Source: Ideonella sp. | GTDB lineage: Bacteria > Pseudomonadota > Gammaproteobacteria > Burkholderiales > Burkholderiaceae_C | Length of the DNA: 64,000 bases | Direction: 5' to 3' | NCBI GenBank assembly: GCA_016721465.1 | Contig: JADKIA010000029.1 | Location: forward strand, 1 to 64,000 | Part shown: positions 27,412 through 36,513 of the stretch, piece after piece | Layout of the letters: every line of letters starts with the position of its first letter | Numbering within the stretch: the stretch's first letter is position 1 | Notes under the pieces: generated by a model | What the model saw: the letters and a program-made list of their open reading frames with translations, nothing else | What the model was told of the DNA's origin: nothing | The model's database searches: none | Position numbers and translations under genes: made by a program

Positions 27412-28257
27412 TCATGCAGTGACGATCCAGCCCTCCAAAGGGTCGAGGTCGGCGGGCAGGCCAAGGCCGGGTTGATCTTGCGCCCAGGCGGCCTGCACCA
27501 GGCACAGCGTGGCATCGAGCGCATCGCCCGAGGGGTCGTCGGCCAGCGCGTCGCGCTGCGCGGCGCTGAGCTTCAGGCGCAGGCCCAGGCGCGTGCGGCC
27601 TTGTTCCAGCGCCTCGACGATGTCCTTGCGCGCGATCAGCCGGTCGGCGGTTTGCCTGGCGACGTCGTCGCTCTTGTAGGGACGGCGCCCGATCAGCTCA
27701 CGGGCCAGCAGCCCGGGGTAGGCCTCCAACGCAATGCGTTCACCTTGATCGTCGGCCGCGCCGGTCGGCTCGGGCTCGTGTGCCGGGCACCAGGCGCCAG
27801 CGGCCAGCAACAGGGGCAGGCCGGCGTGCAACATGTAGGCCACCGGCGGGTTCACCCACTTCATTGACGGGCTGCTGCCGGCCGGGCCGTCGCAGGCGCG
27901 GTGGGCGAACTTGCCGCCGGCAGGCCGGGCGTCGCAGAAGGCGGCGAAGGTGTCGCGGATCTCCGGACGCGTCAATCCCGTGTAATGATCGATGCAGGCG
28001 CGCCAATCGGTGGGCCAGCCCAAGGCCTGCACCAGCTCGCGCGGCAGGCCGAAGGGCAGGTCGAAGCCACCGGTCCAGGTCGGCCTTTCTCGCAACCAGC
28101 GCGCAAAGGCCTCGAGCGTGTCCAGGCGTTCGACGCGCTGCAGCCGCAGCACCGCGCCGTGCCGCGAGCCCAGTGCAACGACGATGGGCTTGCGGCGCGT
28201 GGGGCGGCTGGAGAAATCCACGCCGATCAGCGGGCCCGCGGATTTGTCGGGCGCCAT
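27412..28257 (-). CDS. DUF429 domain protein
   Basis: A 281-residue protein starting with the RNase H-like strand LIGVDFSSRPTRRKPIVVA, with the conserved Asp of DUF429. FDLPFGLPRELV and LEAYPGLLAREL are further family motifs, and DALDATLCLVQAAWA supplies a late acidic pair. DUF429 proteins share a predicted nuclease-like fold, but the function is unknown. It lies 3 bp after the EamA gene and is cotranscribed with it. Confidence 0.85.
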   Translation of the reverse strand: MAPDKSAGPLIGVDFSSRPTRRKPIVVALGSRHGAVLRLQRVERLDTLEAFARWLRERPTWTGGFDLPFGLPRELVQALGWPTDWRACIDHYTGLTRPEIRDTFAAFCDARPAGGKFAHRACDGPAGSSPSMKWVNPPVAYMLHAGLPLLLAAGAWCPAHEPEPTGAADDQGERIALEAYPGLLARELIGRRPYKSDDVARQTADRLIARKDIVEALEQGRTRLGLRLKLSAAQRDALADDPSGDALDATLCLVQAAWAQDQPGLGLPADLDPLEGWIVTA

Positions 28258-28260
28258 GCG

Positions 28261-29142
28261 TCAGCCCAGCGCCAGCGCGATGACGCCACCGGCGATGCAG
28301 GCCGCGCCGGCCAGACGCAGACCGCGGTCCGCCTCGCCCAGCAGGCGACCGCCCAGCAGCGCGGCGAACAGCATCGAGAGCTCGCGCGCCGGCGCCACGT
28401 GCGACAGCGGCGCCAGTTGCACCGCATACAGCACCAGCACGTAGGCCACCGGGCTGACGGCGGCCAGCAGCAGCGCGGCCTTCCACTGGGCGCGGAAGTC
28501 GCGCACGAAGCCGCTGCGGTCGCGCAGCGCGCCGGGCAGCATGAAGGGCAGGCGCAGCGCGTTGCCCACCCAATCGACCAGGATGGGCGAAAGCGCCAGC
28601 ACCTTCACCGCATAGCCGTCGATCACGGTGTAGCTGGCGATCAGCACGCCAGTGAGTGCGCCCCAGGCCAGGCCGGCGCGCAAGCGCTGGCGTTGCTCGG
28701 GTTCATGGGCCTGCGACCACAGCCGAGGCCCGCCGGCGATGAGAAACACGCCCCCGGTGATGGCCAGCACACCCAACACACCGGAGGCGCCCAAGGTCTC
28801 GTCGAGCAACAGCACCGCACCGAAGGAACTCACCAGCGGACCGGTGCCGCGTGCCACTGGGTACACCACGGTCAGGTCCGCCGCGCGGTAGCCGGCCAGC
28901 AGCGTGCTGAAGTACACCAGGTGCATGATGCCGCTGGCCAACACCACGGCCCATTCCAGAACGCCCCACTTCGGCACGGCGGGCCAGGCCAGCGCAAGCC
29001 CCAGCGGCGCCCACAGCACGGTGATCATCACCGCGCCCATCAGCACGAAATGCTGGCCGCCGCCACTCTTCTTCGCCACCATGTTCCAGCCCGCGTGCAA
29101 GAGGGCGGCGACGAGCACGAGGGCGATGGCGGTCAGGGGCAT
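28261..29142 (-). CDS. EamA-family (DMT superfamily) transporter
   Basis: A 293-residue membrane protein with ten predicted helices in two EamA repeats. ALLHAGWNMVAKKSGGGQHF opens the first and LLGGRLLGEADRGLRLAGAA closes the second, both standard EamA features. The family exports or imports small metabolites; the substrate cannot be told. It is divergent from the asparaginase gene across 65 bp and leads the DUF429 gene by 3 bp. Confidence 0.9.
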   Translation of the reverse strand: MPLTAIALVLVAALLHAGWNMVAKKSGGGQHFVLMGAVMITVLWAPLGLALAWPAVPKWGVLEWAVVLASGIMHLVYFSTLLAGYRAADLTVVYPVARGTGPLVSSFGAVLLLDETLGASGVLGVLAITGGVFLIAGGPRLWSQAHEPEQRQRLRAGLAWGALTGVLIASYTVIDGYAVKVLALSPILVDWVGNALRLPFMLPGALRDRSGFVRDFRAQWKAALLLAAVSPVAYVLVLYAVQLAPLSHVAPARELSMLFAALLGGRLLGEADRGLRLAGAACIAGGVIALALG

Positions 29143-29207
29143 GGGGGCATTGTGACTTTGAGGCCGACGGCTACAGTGCGGGCCACCGAACCCATGAGCC
29201 CTCCACC

Positions 29208-30263
29208 ATGAGCAACCCCGATCTCGTGCATGCGATGCGTGGCGGCATCGTCGAATCCTTCCACCGCGGCGCGCTGGCCGTCGTGGACTCCGAGGGCGCC
29301 GTGCGCCTGGCGCTGGGCGACGTGGACCGCCCGATCTTCTCGCGCTCGGCCTGCAAGGTGCTGCAGGCGCTGCCGCTGGCGGAAAGCGGCGCGGTCGAAG
29401 CCTTCGGCCTCACCGACGACGAGCTGGCCATGGCCTGCGCCTCGCACAACGGCGAGCCGCGCCACGCGGCCACGGCCGCGGGCATGCTGGCCAAGGCCGG
29501 GCTGGACGCATCGGCGCTGGAATGCGGCACGCACTGGCCCATGGCCGACGCCGCCATCAAGGCCATGGCGAAGACCGGTGCCGAGCCCAGTGCGCTGCAC
29601 AACAACTGCTCGGGCAAGCATGCGGGCTTTGTCTGCCTGGGTTGTATGCTGGCGCGCGCCCAGGGGCAGGACGTGCGTCCCTTCCTGCGCGGCTACGTCG
29701 AGCCCGATCACCCGGTGATGCGCGAAGTCGGCGCAGCGCTGCAGGCCACCACGGGCGCCGATCTGGCCAAGGCGCCAATGGGCATCGATGGCTGCTCCAT
29801 CCCCACCTACGGCATCGCGCTGCGGCGCCTGGGCCTGGCCTTTGCACGCGTGGCCACTGGCGCGGGTTTGAGCCCGGGCCGTGCGCAGGCCGCTCAACGT
29901 CTGCGTCAGGCGGTGGCGCGTTCGCCGTTCTTCGTCGCTGGCACGGGTCGCTTCGACACGCGGGTGATGGAGCGCCTGGGCGAACGCGTCTTCTGCAAGG
30001 TGGGTGCCGAAGGCGTTTACTGCGCCGCGCTGCCGGAGCAAGGCCTGGGCGTGGCCATCAAGATGGACGACGGCAACACCAACCGCGCCGCCGAAGTGGT
30101 GATGGCGGCGGTGATCGAGGCGCTGGTGCGGCTGGACGAGGGCGAGGCGCGGTTCATGCGAACCTTGAGCGATGTGCCCCTGCGCAACTGGAACGGCATC
30201 GAGGTGGGTGCGCTGCGGGCGGCCGACGGGCTGCGGCGGGCACTGGGCGTCGGGATCCCCTGA
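29208..30263 (+). CDS. L-asparaginase, class 3 (Rhizobium etli AnsA/ReAV type)
   Basis: A 351-residue enzyme of the asparaginase II (PF06089) family. The catalytic tandem is visible: SxxK in FSRSACK (S47, K50), Ser79 in CASHNGEP, and the zinc-ligand motif NNCSGKH with C134 and K137, then KMDDG late in the chain. These match the S48-K51, S80, C135-K138 and K263 set described for ReAV. It hydrolyses L-asparagine to aspartate and ammonia in the cytoplasm. It is unrelated to the EcAI/EcAII-type enzymes. It is a single gene with its own short upstream region. Confidence 0.9.
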   Translation: MSNPDLVHAMRGGIVESFHRGALAVVDSEGAVRLALGDVDRPIFSRSACKVLQALPLAESGAVEAFGLTDDELAMACASHNGEPRHAATAAGMLAKAGLDASALECGTHWPMADAAIKAMAKTGAEPSALHNNCSGKHAGFVCLGCMLARAQGQDVRPFLRGYVEPDHPVMREVGAALQATTGADLAKAPMGIDGCSIPTYGIALRRLGLAFARVATGAGLSPGRAQAAQRLRQAVARSPFFVAGTGRFDTRVMERLGERVFCKVGAEGVYCAALPEQGLGVAIKMDDGNTNRAAEVVMAAVIEALVRLDEGEARFMRTLSDVPLRNWNGIEVGALRAADGLRRALGVGIP

Positions 30264-30402
30264 TCGGGACCGGCGCTGGTGATTCAGCCGGCGCCGACCG
30301 TGCTGCGCCGCTCCATGGGCCTGTCGACGACGCACAGGTGACATCTCGAGGCGCGGATTGCGGCAGACTCGTGGGCTCGCCATCCAGCCCGAGCCACAAG
30401 CC

Positions 30403-31059
30403 ATGATCACCTTGCACCACTGCATGAATGCCCGGTCCTTCCGCCCGCTGTGGACGCTGGAAGAGGCGGCGGTGCCCTACGAGTTGACGATGTGGCCGTT
30501 CCCGCCACGGGCCTTCGACAAGCGCTACTTCGAGGTCAATCCGCTGGGCACCGTGCCCACGCTGATCGATGGCGACACCAAGATCACCGAATCGGCCGCC
30601 AGCTGCCAGTACATTGCCGCGCGCCACTCGCCCGGCAACCTGGACGTGGCGGTGAACGAGCCCGAGTACGGCGCCTACCTCAACTTCCTGCACCAGGGCG
30701 AGGCCACGCTCACCTTTCCGCAGACGCTGGTGCTGCGCTATGCGCACTTCGAGCCGCCCGAGCGCCGCCAGCCGCAGGTGGCCGACGACTACGCCAAGTG
30801 GTTTCTCGCGCGCCTGAAGCCACTGGGCCCGCGCCTGGCCGAGCGCGAGTTCCTCTGCGCCGGGCGCTTCACCGCGGCCGACGTGTCGGTGGGCTATGCG
30901 CTGCTGCTGGCCGAGACGCTGCGCCTGCAGGAGCAGTTTCCACCCGAAGTGGCGGCCTACTGGCAACGTTTGAAAGCACGCCCGGCTTTCGCTCGCGCCA
31001 AGGCCGCACAACTCGCGGCGGCCGAGGCGCAGGGCATCACACTGCGCTCACCAATTTGA
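30403..31059 (+). CDS. Glutathione S-transferase family protein
   Basis: A 218-residue protein. The thioredoxin-like half starts ITLHHCMNARSFRPLWTLEE and contains VNPLGTVPTLIDGDTKITES, with the cis-proline and glutathione-binding Glu-Ser pair. The helical C-terminal domain includes FTAADVSVGYALLLAE, the N-capping motif of GSTs. It is likely a cytosolic detoxification or maleylacetoacetate isomerase-type enzyme; specificity is unknown. A 160-bp gap with a dispersed repeat follows. Confidence 0.9.
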   Translation: MITLHHCMNARSFRPLWTLEEAAVPYELTMWPFPPRAFDKRYFEVNPLGTVPTLIDGDTKITESAASCQYIAARHSPGNLDVAVNEPEYGAYLNFLHQGEATLTFPQTLVLRYAHFEPPERRQPQVADDYAKWFLARLKPLGPRLAEREFLCAGRFTAADVSVGYALLLAETLRLQEQFPPEVAAYWQRLKARPAFARAKAAQLAAAEAQGITLRSPI

Positions 31060-31145
31060 CCCCTTGGTTGAGGTTGTGAAGCTTTGGCAGCAGAAAGCGT
31101 CACACAGGCCGTTGCAAGCAGCCGCCCAGTTCCAGCAGCCGCCGC

Positions 31146-31216
31146 GGAACCGGCTTTGCCGGGCCGCTGGCGGCCGCCCCCTCGGGGGGAGGCGCCGAAG
31201 GCGCTTCGGGGGGACG
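31146..31216 (-). repeat. Dispersed hairpin repeat A, copy 1
   Basis: A GC-rich element of about 71 bp with three short hairpins: CCGGC-TTT-GCCGG, CCCCC-TC-GGGGGG and GCGCC-GAA-GGCGC. It begins 3 bp beyond the stop codon of the minus-strand hypothetical gene. Two further copies lie at 47003 and 48475 in the same orientation. It resembles REP-type elements in size and structure. Confidence 0.85.
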
Positions 31217-31219
31217 AAA

Positions 31220-31750
31220 TCAGTAGCCGAAGCGCTGGCCGATCGATTGCACGGCGGCCTGCTGGATGGCGCTGCCCATGCTGCCGTCCATCCGAGCGGC
31301 CAGCCGGATCTGCTGCACGTCGAACATGGTCTCGCGCAGCCAATCCGGCGGCGGCGGGGGCGGGTTCTTCAGCAGCAGCTGGATCAGTACGCTCAGCGGC
31401 ACCGAGCCGCAATAGCCGTCGCCAAAGTACATCGTCGCGCTGCGTGTCATGGCCTGGCCGGTCTCACCGACAGGCCCTTTCATGCCGGCCAATTGCTGCC
31501 CGGCTCGGAACAGGCTCAGTGCCACGCCGAGCTGCATGTGCGTGGCCTGCAGCGCCGGCGTCCAGCGCAGCGAGCCATCGAGAATCTCTTCCAGGCCGTC
31601 GAAGTGATGCTTCTTGGGCGGGAAGCGCTTGGGCGGCGTGCCGCACCAATCGCCTTCCCAATCGGCTTGAAGCTGGGCCAGGCGGCCCAGCGCGTCTGCA
31701 TGCAATTGCCGGCCTTCGAGGCCCGAGGCGACTGTCGTCGATGTGTTCAT
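31220..31750 (-). CDS. Hypothetical protein
   Basis: A 176-residue protein I do not recognise. It has no signal peptide. A basic patch (PPKRFPPKKHHFDG), a helical middle with ALSLFRAGQQLAGMKGPVG, and a proline run (NPPPPPPDWL) stand out. The ATG at 31750 is preceded by GGGAG at good distance; a TTG 15 bp upstream would lengthen it. It is helical overall and resembles small phasin-like or structural proteins only in composition, which is not evidence of function. Repeat A follows its stop, and twin CCCTAG-type motifs lie upstream. Confidence 0.6.
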   Translation of the reverse strand: MNTSTTVASGLEGRQLHADALGRLAQLQADWEGDWCGTPPKRFPPKKHHFDGLEEILDGSLRWTPALQATHMQLGVALSLFRAGQQLAGMKGPVGETGQAMTRSATMYFGDGYCGSVPLSVLIQLLLKNPPPPPPDWLRETMFDVQQIRLAARMDGSMGSAIQQAAVQSIGQRFGY

Positions 31751-31866
31751 GGGGTGCTCCCGCAAAGTGGATCAAGCGGCGACCGGTCGCGCAGCGCAAC
31801 CTGTCGAGGTGCGTGTCGCTTCAGCCGCCGATGCGGATGCTGCGCCTCGCGTCGCCGCAAAGCGCT

Positions 31867-31903
31867 CCCTAGCTCGTGGGAATGGCGCCCCTAGGACGTG
31901 GGA
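31867..31903. promoter_or_regulatory. Twin CCCTAG-NN-CGTGGGA motifs
   Basis: Two copies of CCCTAG(CT/GA)CGTGGGA lie 22 bp apart (31867 and 31889), about two DNA turns, in direct orientation. They sit upstream of the minus-strand hypothetical gene. Spacing on one DNA face suggests a binding site for a dimeric or cooperative activator. The protein is unknown. Confidence 0.4.
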
Positions 31904-31919
31904 TGAGCCGCCCTGAGCC

Positions 31920-33056
31920 TCAGGCCGCGTTGGGCACGATCAGGAACTTCTCGCCGGTGGCGCGCTTGCCGTAGGCGGTGATCATCTCCAGGCTCAGCGC
32001 CTGGGCCAGCGACACCTGTCTGGCGTAGTGGCTCTTGAACGTGGTCTTCAATTCGGCGGCCACGCGCGCCTTCAATGCCTGTGTCGCGCCGGGCCCCAAC
32101 GTTTGAAGATAGGGGAAGACCAGCCAGCCGCCCATGCCCCAGGCCATGCCGAAGTTGCGGTTGAACTCGGTCGGGCTGGTGTCCAGGCCGCCGTACAGGT
32201 ACACCTGCTTGTGGGTGGTGGAGCCGTAGCGGCTGTACTCCTTGGCCTTGCGGTTCAGCGCCGCCTCCATGCAGGCCAGGATCTGCCCGGCCAGCCTGCC
32301 ACCGCCCGTGGCATCGAAGGCCAAGGTGGCACCGGTGGCGACCAGGGCGTCGGTCAGCTCGGCCGTGAAGTTGGGCGAGCTCTGGTCGCAGACGTGGCTG
32401 GCACCCAGGCTGCGCAGCAGCGCAGCCTGCTCGGGCTTGCGCACGATGTTCACCAGCGGCACACCGTCCTGCAGGCAGATGCGCAGCAGCATCTGGCCCA
32501 GGTTGGACGCCGCGGCGGTGTGCACCAGCGCGGTGTGGCCTTCGTGCTTCATGGTCTCGACCATGCCCAGTGCAGTGAGCGGGTTGACGAAGCACGAGGC
32601 ACCGTCCACCGCGCTGGCGTCGGCCGGCAGCGCCAGGCAGGCCGACACGGGCACGCAGCGGTACTGCGAATACATCGCGCCGCCCAGCGCCGCCACGCGG
32701 TGGCCCAGCAGCGCCTGCGCGGCGGGCGAGGCGCCGGCGGCCACCACCAGACCGGCGCCTTCGTTGCCCACAGGCATGGACTGGTCCATGCGCCCGGCCA
32801 TGGCCTTCATCGCCGCGGCGGGCACTCGAGCGGTGACGACGGGCAGCTCCGCCGTGCCTGACCATTGCGCCGTGGCCATGTCGGCCGCGCCGAACAGCAG
32901 GCCCTGGTCCGAGGGGTTCAGCGGCGCGGCCTCGACGCGGATCAGCACCTCGTGCTCGCCCGGTGTGGGCACGGGCACCGTGGCCAGCGACAGCTGCAGT
33001 TCGCCGTTGGACTGGATCAGGGAGCGCAGTTGCAGCGCGGTGCTCGGGATGGTCAT
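31920..33056 (-). CDS. Zinc-type alcohol dehydrogenase-like (MDR) oxidoreductase
   Basis: A 378-residue medium-chain dehydrogenase/reductase. The N-terminal GroES-like domain shows PGEHEVLIRVEAAPLNPSDQG and PVGNEGAGLVVAAG. The Rossmann part has ALVHTAAASNLGQMLLRIC in place of the usual GxGxxG. No catalytic zinc cysteine cluster is evident, so it is closer to quinone-oxidoreductase-like members. The ATG at 33056 follows CGGAGACCCACC. It is divergent from the liu genes across 293 bp, and its substrate is unknown. Confidence 0.88.
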   Translation of the reverse strand: MTIPSTALQLRSLIQSNGELQLSLATVPVPTPGEHEVLIRVEAAPLNPSDQGLLFGAADMATAQWSGTAELPVVTARVPAAAMKAMAGRMDQSMPVGNEGAGLVVAAGASPAAQALLGHRVAALGGAMYSQYRCVPVSACLALPADASAVDGASCFVNPLTALGMVETMKHEGHTALVHTAAASNLGQMLLRICLQDGVPLVNIVRKPEQAALLRSLGASHVCDQSSPNFTAELTDALVATGATLAFDATGGGRLAGQILACMEAALNRKAKEYSRYGSTTHKQVYLYGGLDTSPTEFNRNFGMAWGMGGWLVFPYLQTLGPGATQALKARVAAELKTTFKSHYARQVSLAQALSLEMITAYGKRATGEKFLIVPNAA

Positions 33057-33233
33057 GGTGGGTCTCCGTGGGGCGTTGGGGTGGGGTGCGCGGGCAGTGT
33101 AGGCGCGCCGACAAGACCCCTCCTCGCGACCCCGCCAAGCGGTCAGCACATGGCGATGGCGGCCACGGCAACGCTGGCTTGCGCCAGATTCCGAGGCGGC
33201 AGCGCTTGCGTCCGTGCCCGCGGGAAATCTCGG

Positions 33234-33249
33234 TTGACGTTTACGTCAA
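33234..33249. promoter_or_regulatory. LiuR-like palindrome before liuB
   Basis: TTGACGTTTACGTCAA is a 16-bp inverted repeat (TTGACGT ... ACGTCAA). It closely fits the motif known for LiuR-type MerR regulators of branched-chain amino-acid genes. A possible promoter overlaps it: TTGACG as -35 and GACAAT (33258-33263) as -10 with an 18-bp spacer, as MerR proteins prefer. It lies about 100 bp before liuB. The regulator gene is not in the window. Confidence 0.75.
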
Positions 33250-33349
33250 CGTCAATTGACAATGCGCGGCTCGACTAAGCTGCAAGCCAGACCAGCGGCC
33301 GGGTGCCAGCCCGCGCCCCAGCCAGCCCCAACCGATCGCCGGAGCCCCC

Positions 33350-34984
<1,635 letters not shown>

Positions 34985-35027
34985 GCCACGCGGCCGCGGC
35001 ACGCCCAACGTACCAGACAGACACCCG

Positions 35028-35816
35028 ATGACCAGCACCCTCGACATCGTTCGCGCCGGCCCCGTGGCCCGCGTCTTCCTCAACCGCCCCGACGTGCGCA
35101 ACGCCTTCAACAGCGCGGTGATCGCCGAGCTGGCGCAGGCCTTCGCCACGCTGGGCGCGGACGACACGGTGCGCGCCATCGTGCTGGGCGGCCATGGCAA
35201 GGCCTTCTGCGCCGGCGGCGACCTGAACTGGATGCGCGCCATGGCCGACTACAGCTGGGAGCAGAACCGCGCCGATGCGATGGCGCTGGCCGACATGCTG
35301 TGGACGATCTACAGCTGCCCGAAGCCCGTGGTCGGCCGCATCCATGGCGACTGCTTCGCCGGGGGCGTGGGCCTGGCCGCGTGCTGCGATGTGCTGGTGG
35401 CGGTCGAAGGCGCCCACTTCTGCCTGAGCGAGGCCCGCCTGGGCCTGCTGCCCGCCACCATCGGGCCCTACGTCCTGCGCGCATTGGGCGAGCAGGCCTC
35501 GCGGCGCTACTTCCTCACGGCCGAGCGCTTCTCCACCACGGAGGCACAGCGCCTGGGATTCGTGCACGCGCTCACGGCGCCGACGGCGCTGGACGCGCAG
35601 GTGGACGAGATCGTCAGCATCTTGGTGGCCAACGGCCCGCAGGCGGTGAAGGCCAGCAAGCGCCTGGTGCAAGACCTGGCTGGTCAACCCATCACGCCTT
35701 CGCTGCGTGAAGACACGGCCCGCCGCATCGCCGACATCCGTGCCAGCGACGAGGGCAAGGAAGGTGTCAGCGCCTTCCTGCACAAGCGCGATCCGGCCTG
35801 GAAGGCCCCAAGCTGA
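35028..35816 (+). CDS. liuC: Enoyl-CoA hydratase/isomerase (methylglutaconyl-CoA hydratase)
   Basis: A 262-residue crotonase. RPDVRNAFNSAVIAEL and GGHGKAFCAGGDLNWM form the oxyanion part. The catalytic Glu region is LSEARLGLLPATIGPYV, which has the glutamate expected for a hydratase. Between liuB and liuD it should hydrate 3-methylglutaconyl-CoA to HMG-CoA. Assignment to this substrate rests on operon position. Confidence 0.92.
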   Translation: MTSTLDIVRAGPVARVFLNRPDVRNAFNSAVIAELAQAFATLGADDTVRAIVLGGHGKAFCAGGDLNWMRAMADYSWEQNRADAMALADMLWTIYSCPKPVVGRIHGDCFAGGVGLAACCDVLVAVEGAHFCLSEARLGLLPATIGPYVLRALGEQASRRYFLTAERFSTTEAQRLGFVHALTAPTALDAQVDEIVSILVANGPQAVKASKRLVQDLAGQPITPSLREDTARRIADIRASDEGKEGVSAFLHKRDPAWKAPS

Positions 35817-35852
35817 CACCGCCGCCAAGCCGCAGTCACCGGAGCAACCGCC

Positions 35853-36500
35853 ATGGACCTGTCGACGCTGGAACCGAGCAAGTTGGACACCACGCACCTG
35901 TTCGCCATCGCGGCGGCGCTGGGCTGGGCCAGCGGCTTGCGCCTGTATGCGGTGGTGTTCTTCACCGGGCTGGCGGGTTACCTGGGCTGGGTGCCCTTGC
36001 CCATGGGTCTGAAACTGCTGCAGAACCCGCTGGTGATGGGCGCCTCGGGACTGATGCTGGCGATGGAGTTCTTTGCCGACAAGGTCCCTGGCCTCGATTC
36101 GGTGTGGGACGCGCTGCACACGGTGGTGCGCATCCCCGCCGGCGCTGCGTTGGCGGCGGCGGTGTTCGGTGGCGACCAAGCCAGCTGGGGCACCATCGCT
36201 GCGCTGATGGGCGGCACGCTGGCCGCCACCAGCCACGTCGCCAAGGCCACCACGCGCGCGGCGGCCAACACTTCGCCCGAGCCATTCTCCAATGTGGCCT
36301 TGTCGCTCGCGGGCGATGCGGTGGTGCCGGCGGCACTGTGGGCCTCGTGGGCCCATCCCACGGTGTTCTTCATCGGGCTGGGTGTGGCGCTGGTGCTGAT
36401 GATCACGGTCACGCTTGTGTTGTTCCGCTTCCTCCGCGGTTTGATCCGCACCCTGCGTGAGCGCTTGGGTGGCGTGCCAAATCGGGTGCCGACCCCGTAG
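35853..36500 (+). CDS. DUF4126 membrane protein
   Basis: A 215-residue protein with about five membrane helices. Motifs are ASGLRLYAVVFFTGLAGYLG and FFADKVPGLDSVWDALHTVV, with GTLAATSHVAKATTRAAANT, all typical of DUF4126. The family function is unknown. It sits inside the liu gene run, 36 bp after liuC and 13 bp before liuD, so it should be made together with those enzymes. Confidence 0.85.
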   Translation: MDLSTLEPSKLDTTHLFAIAAALGWASGLRLYAVVFFTGLAGYLGWVPLPMGLKLLQNPLVMGASGLMLAMEFFADKVPGLDSVWDALHTVVRIPAGAALAAAVFGGDQASWGTIAALMGGTLAATSHVAKATTRAAANTSPEPFSNVALSLAGDAVVPAALWASWAHPTVFFIGLGVALVLMITVTLVLFRFLRGLIRTLRERLGGVPNRVPTP

Positions 36501-36513
36501 CTCTGGAGACCCC

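Noticed and set aside
23649..27524. A 1291-codon open frame antisense to the ABC operon
   Set aside because: The opposite strand carries three clear family members with intact motifs. The antisense product is His/Ala/Arg/Gly-rich noise.
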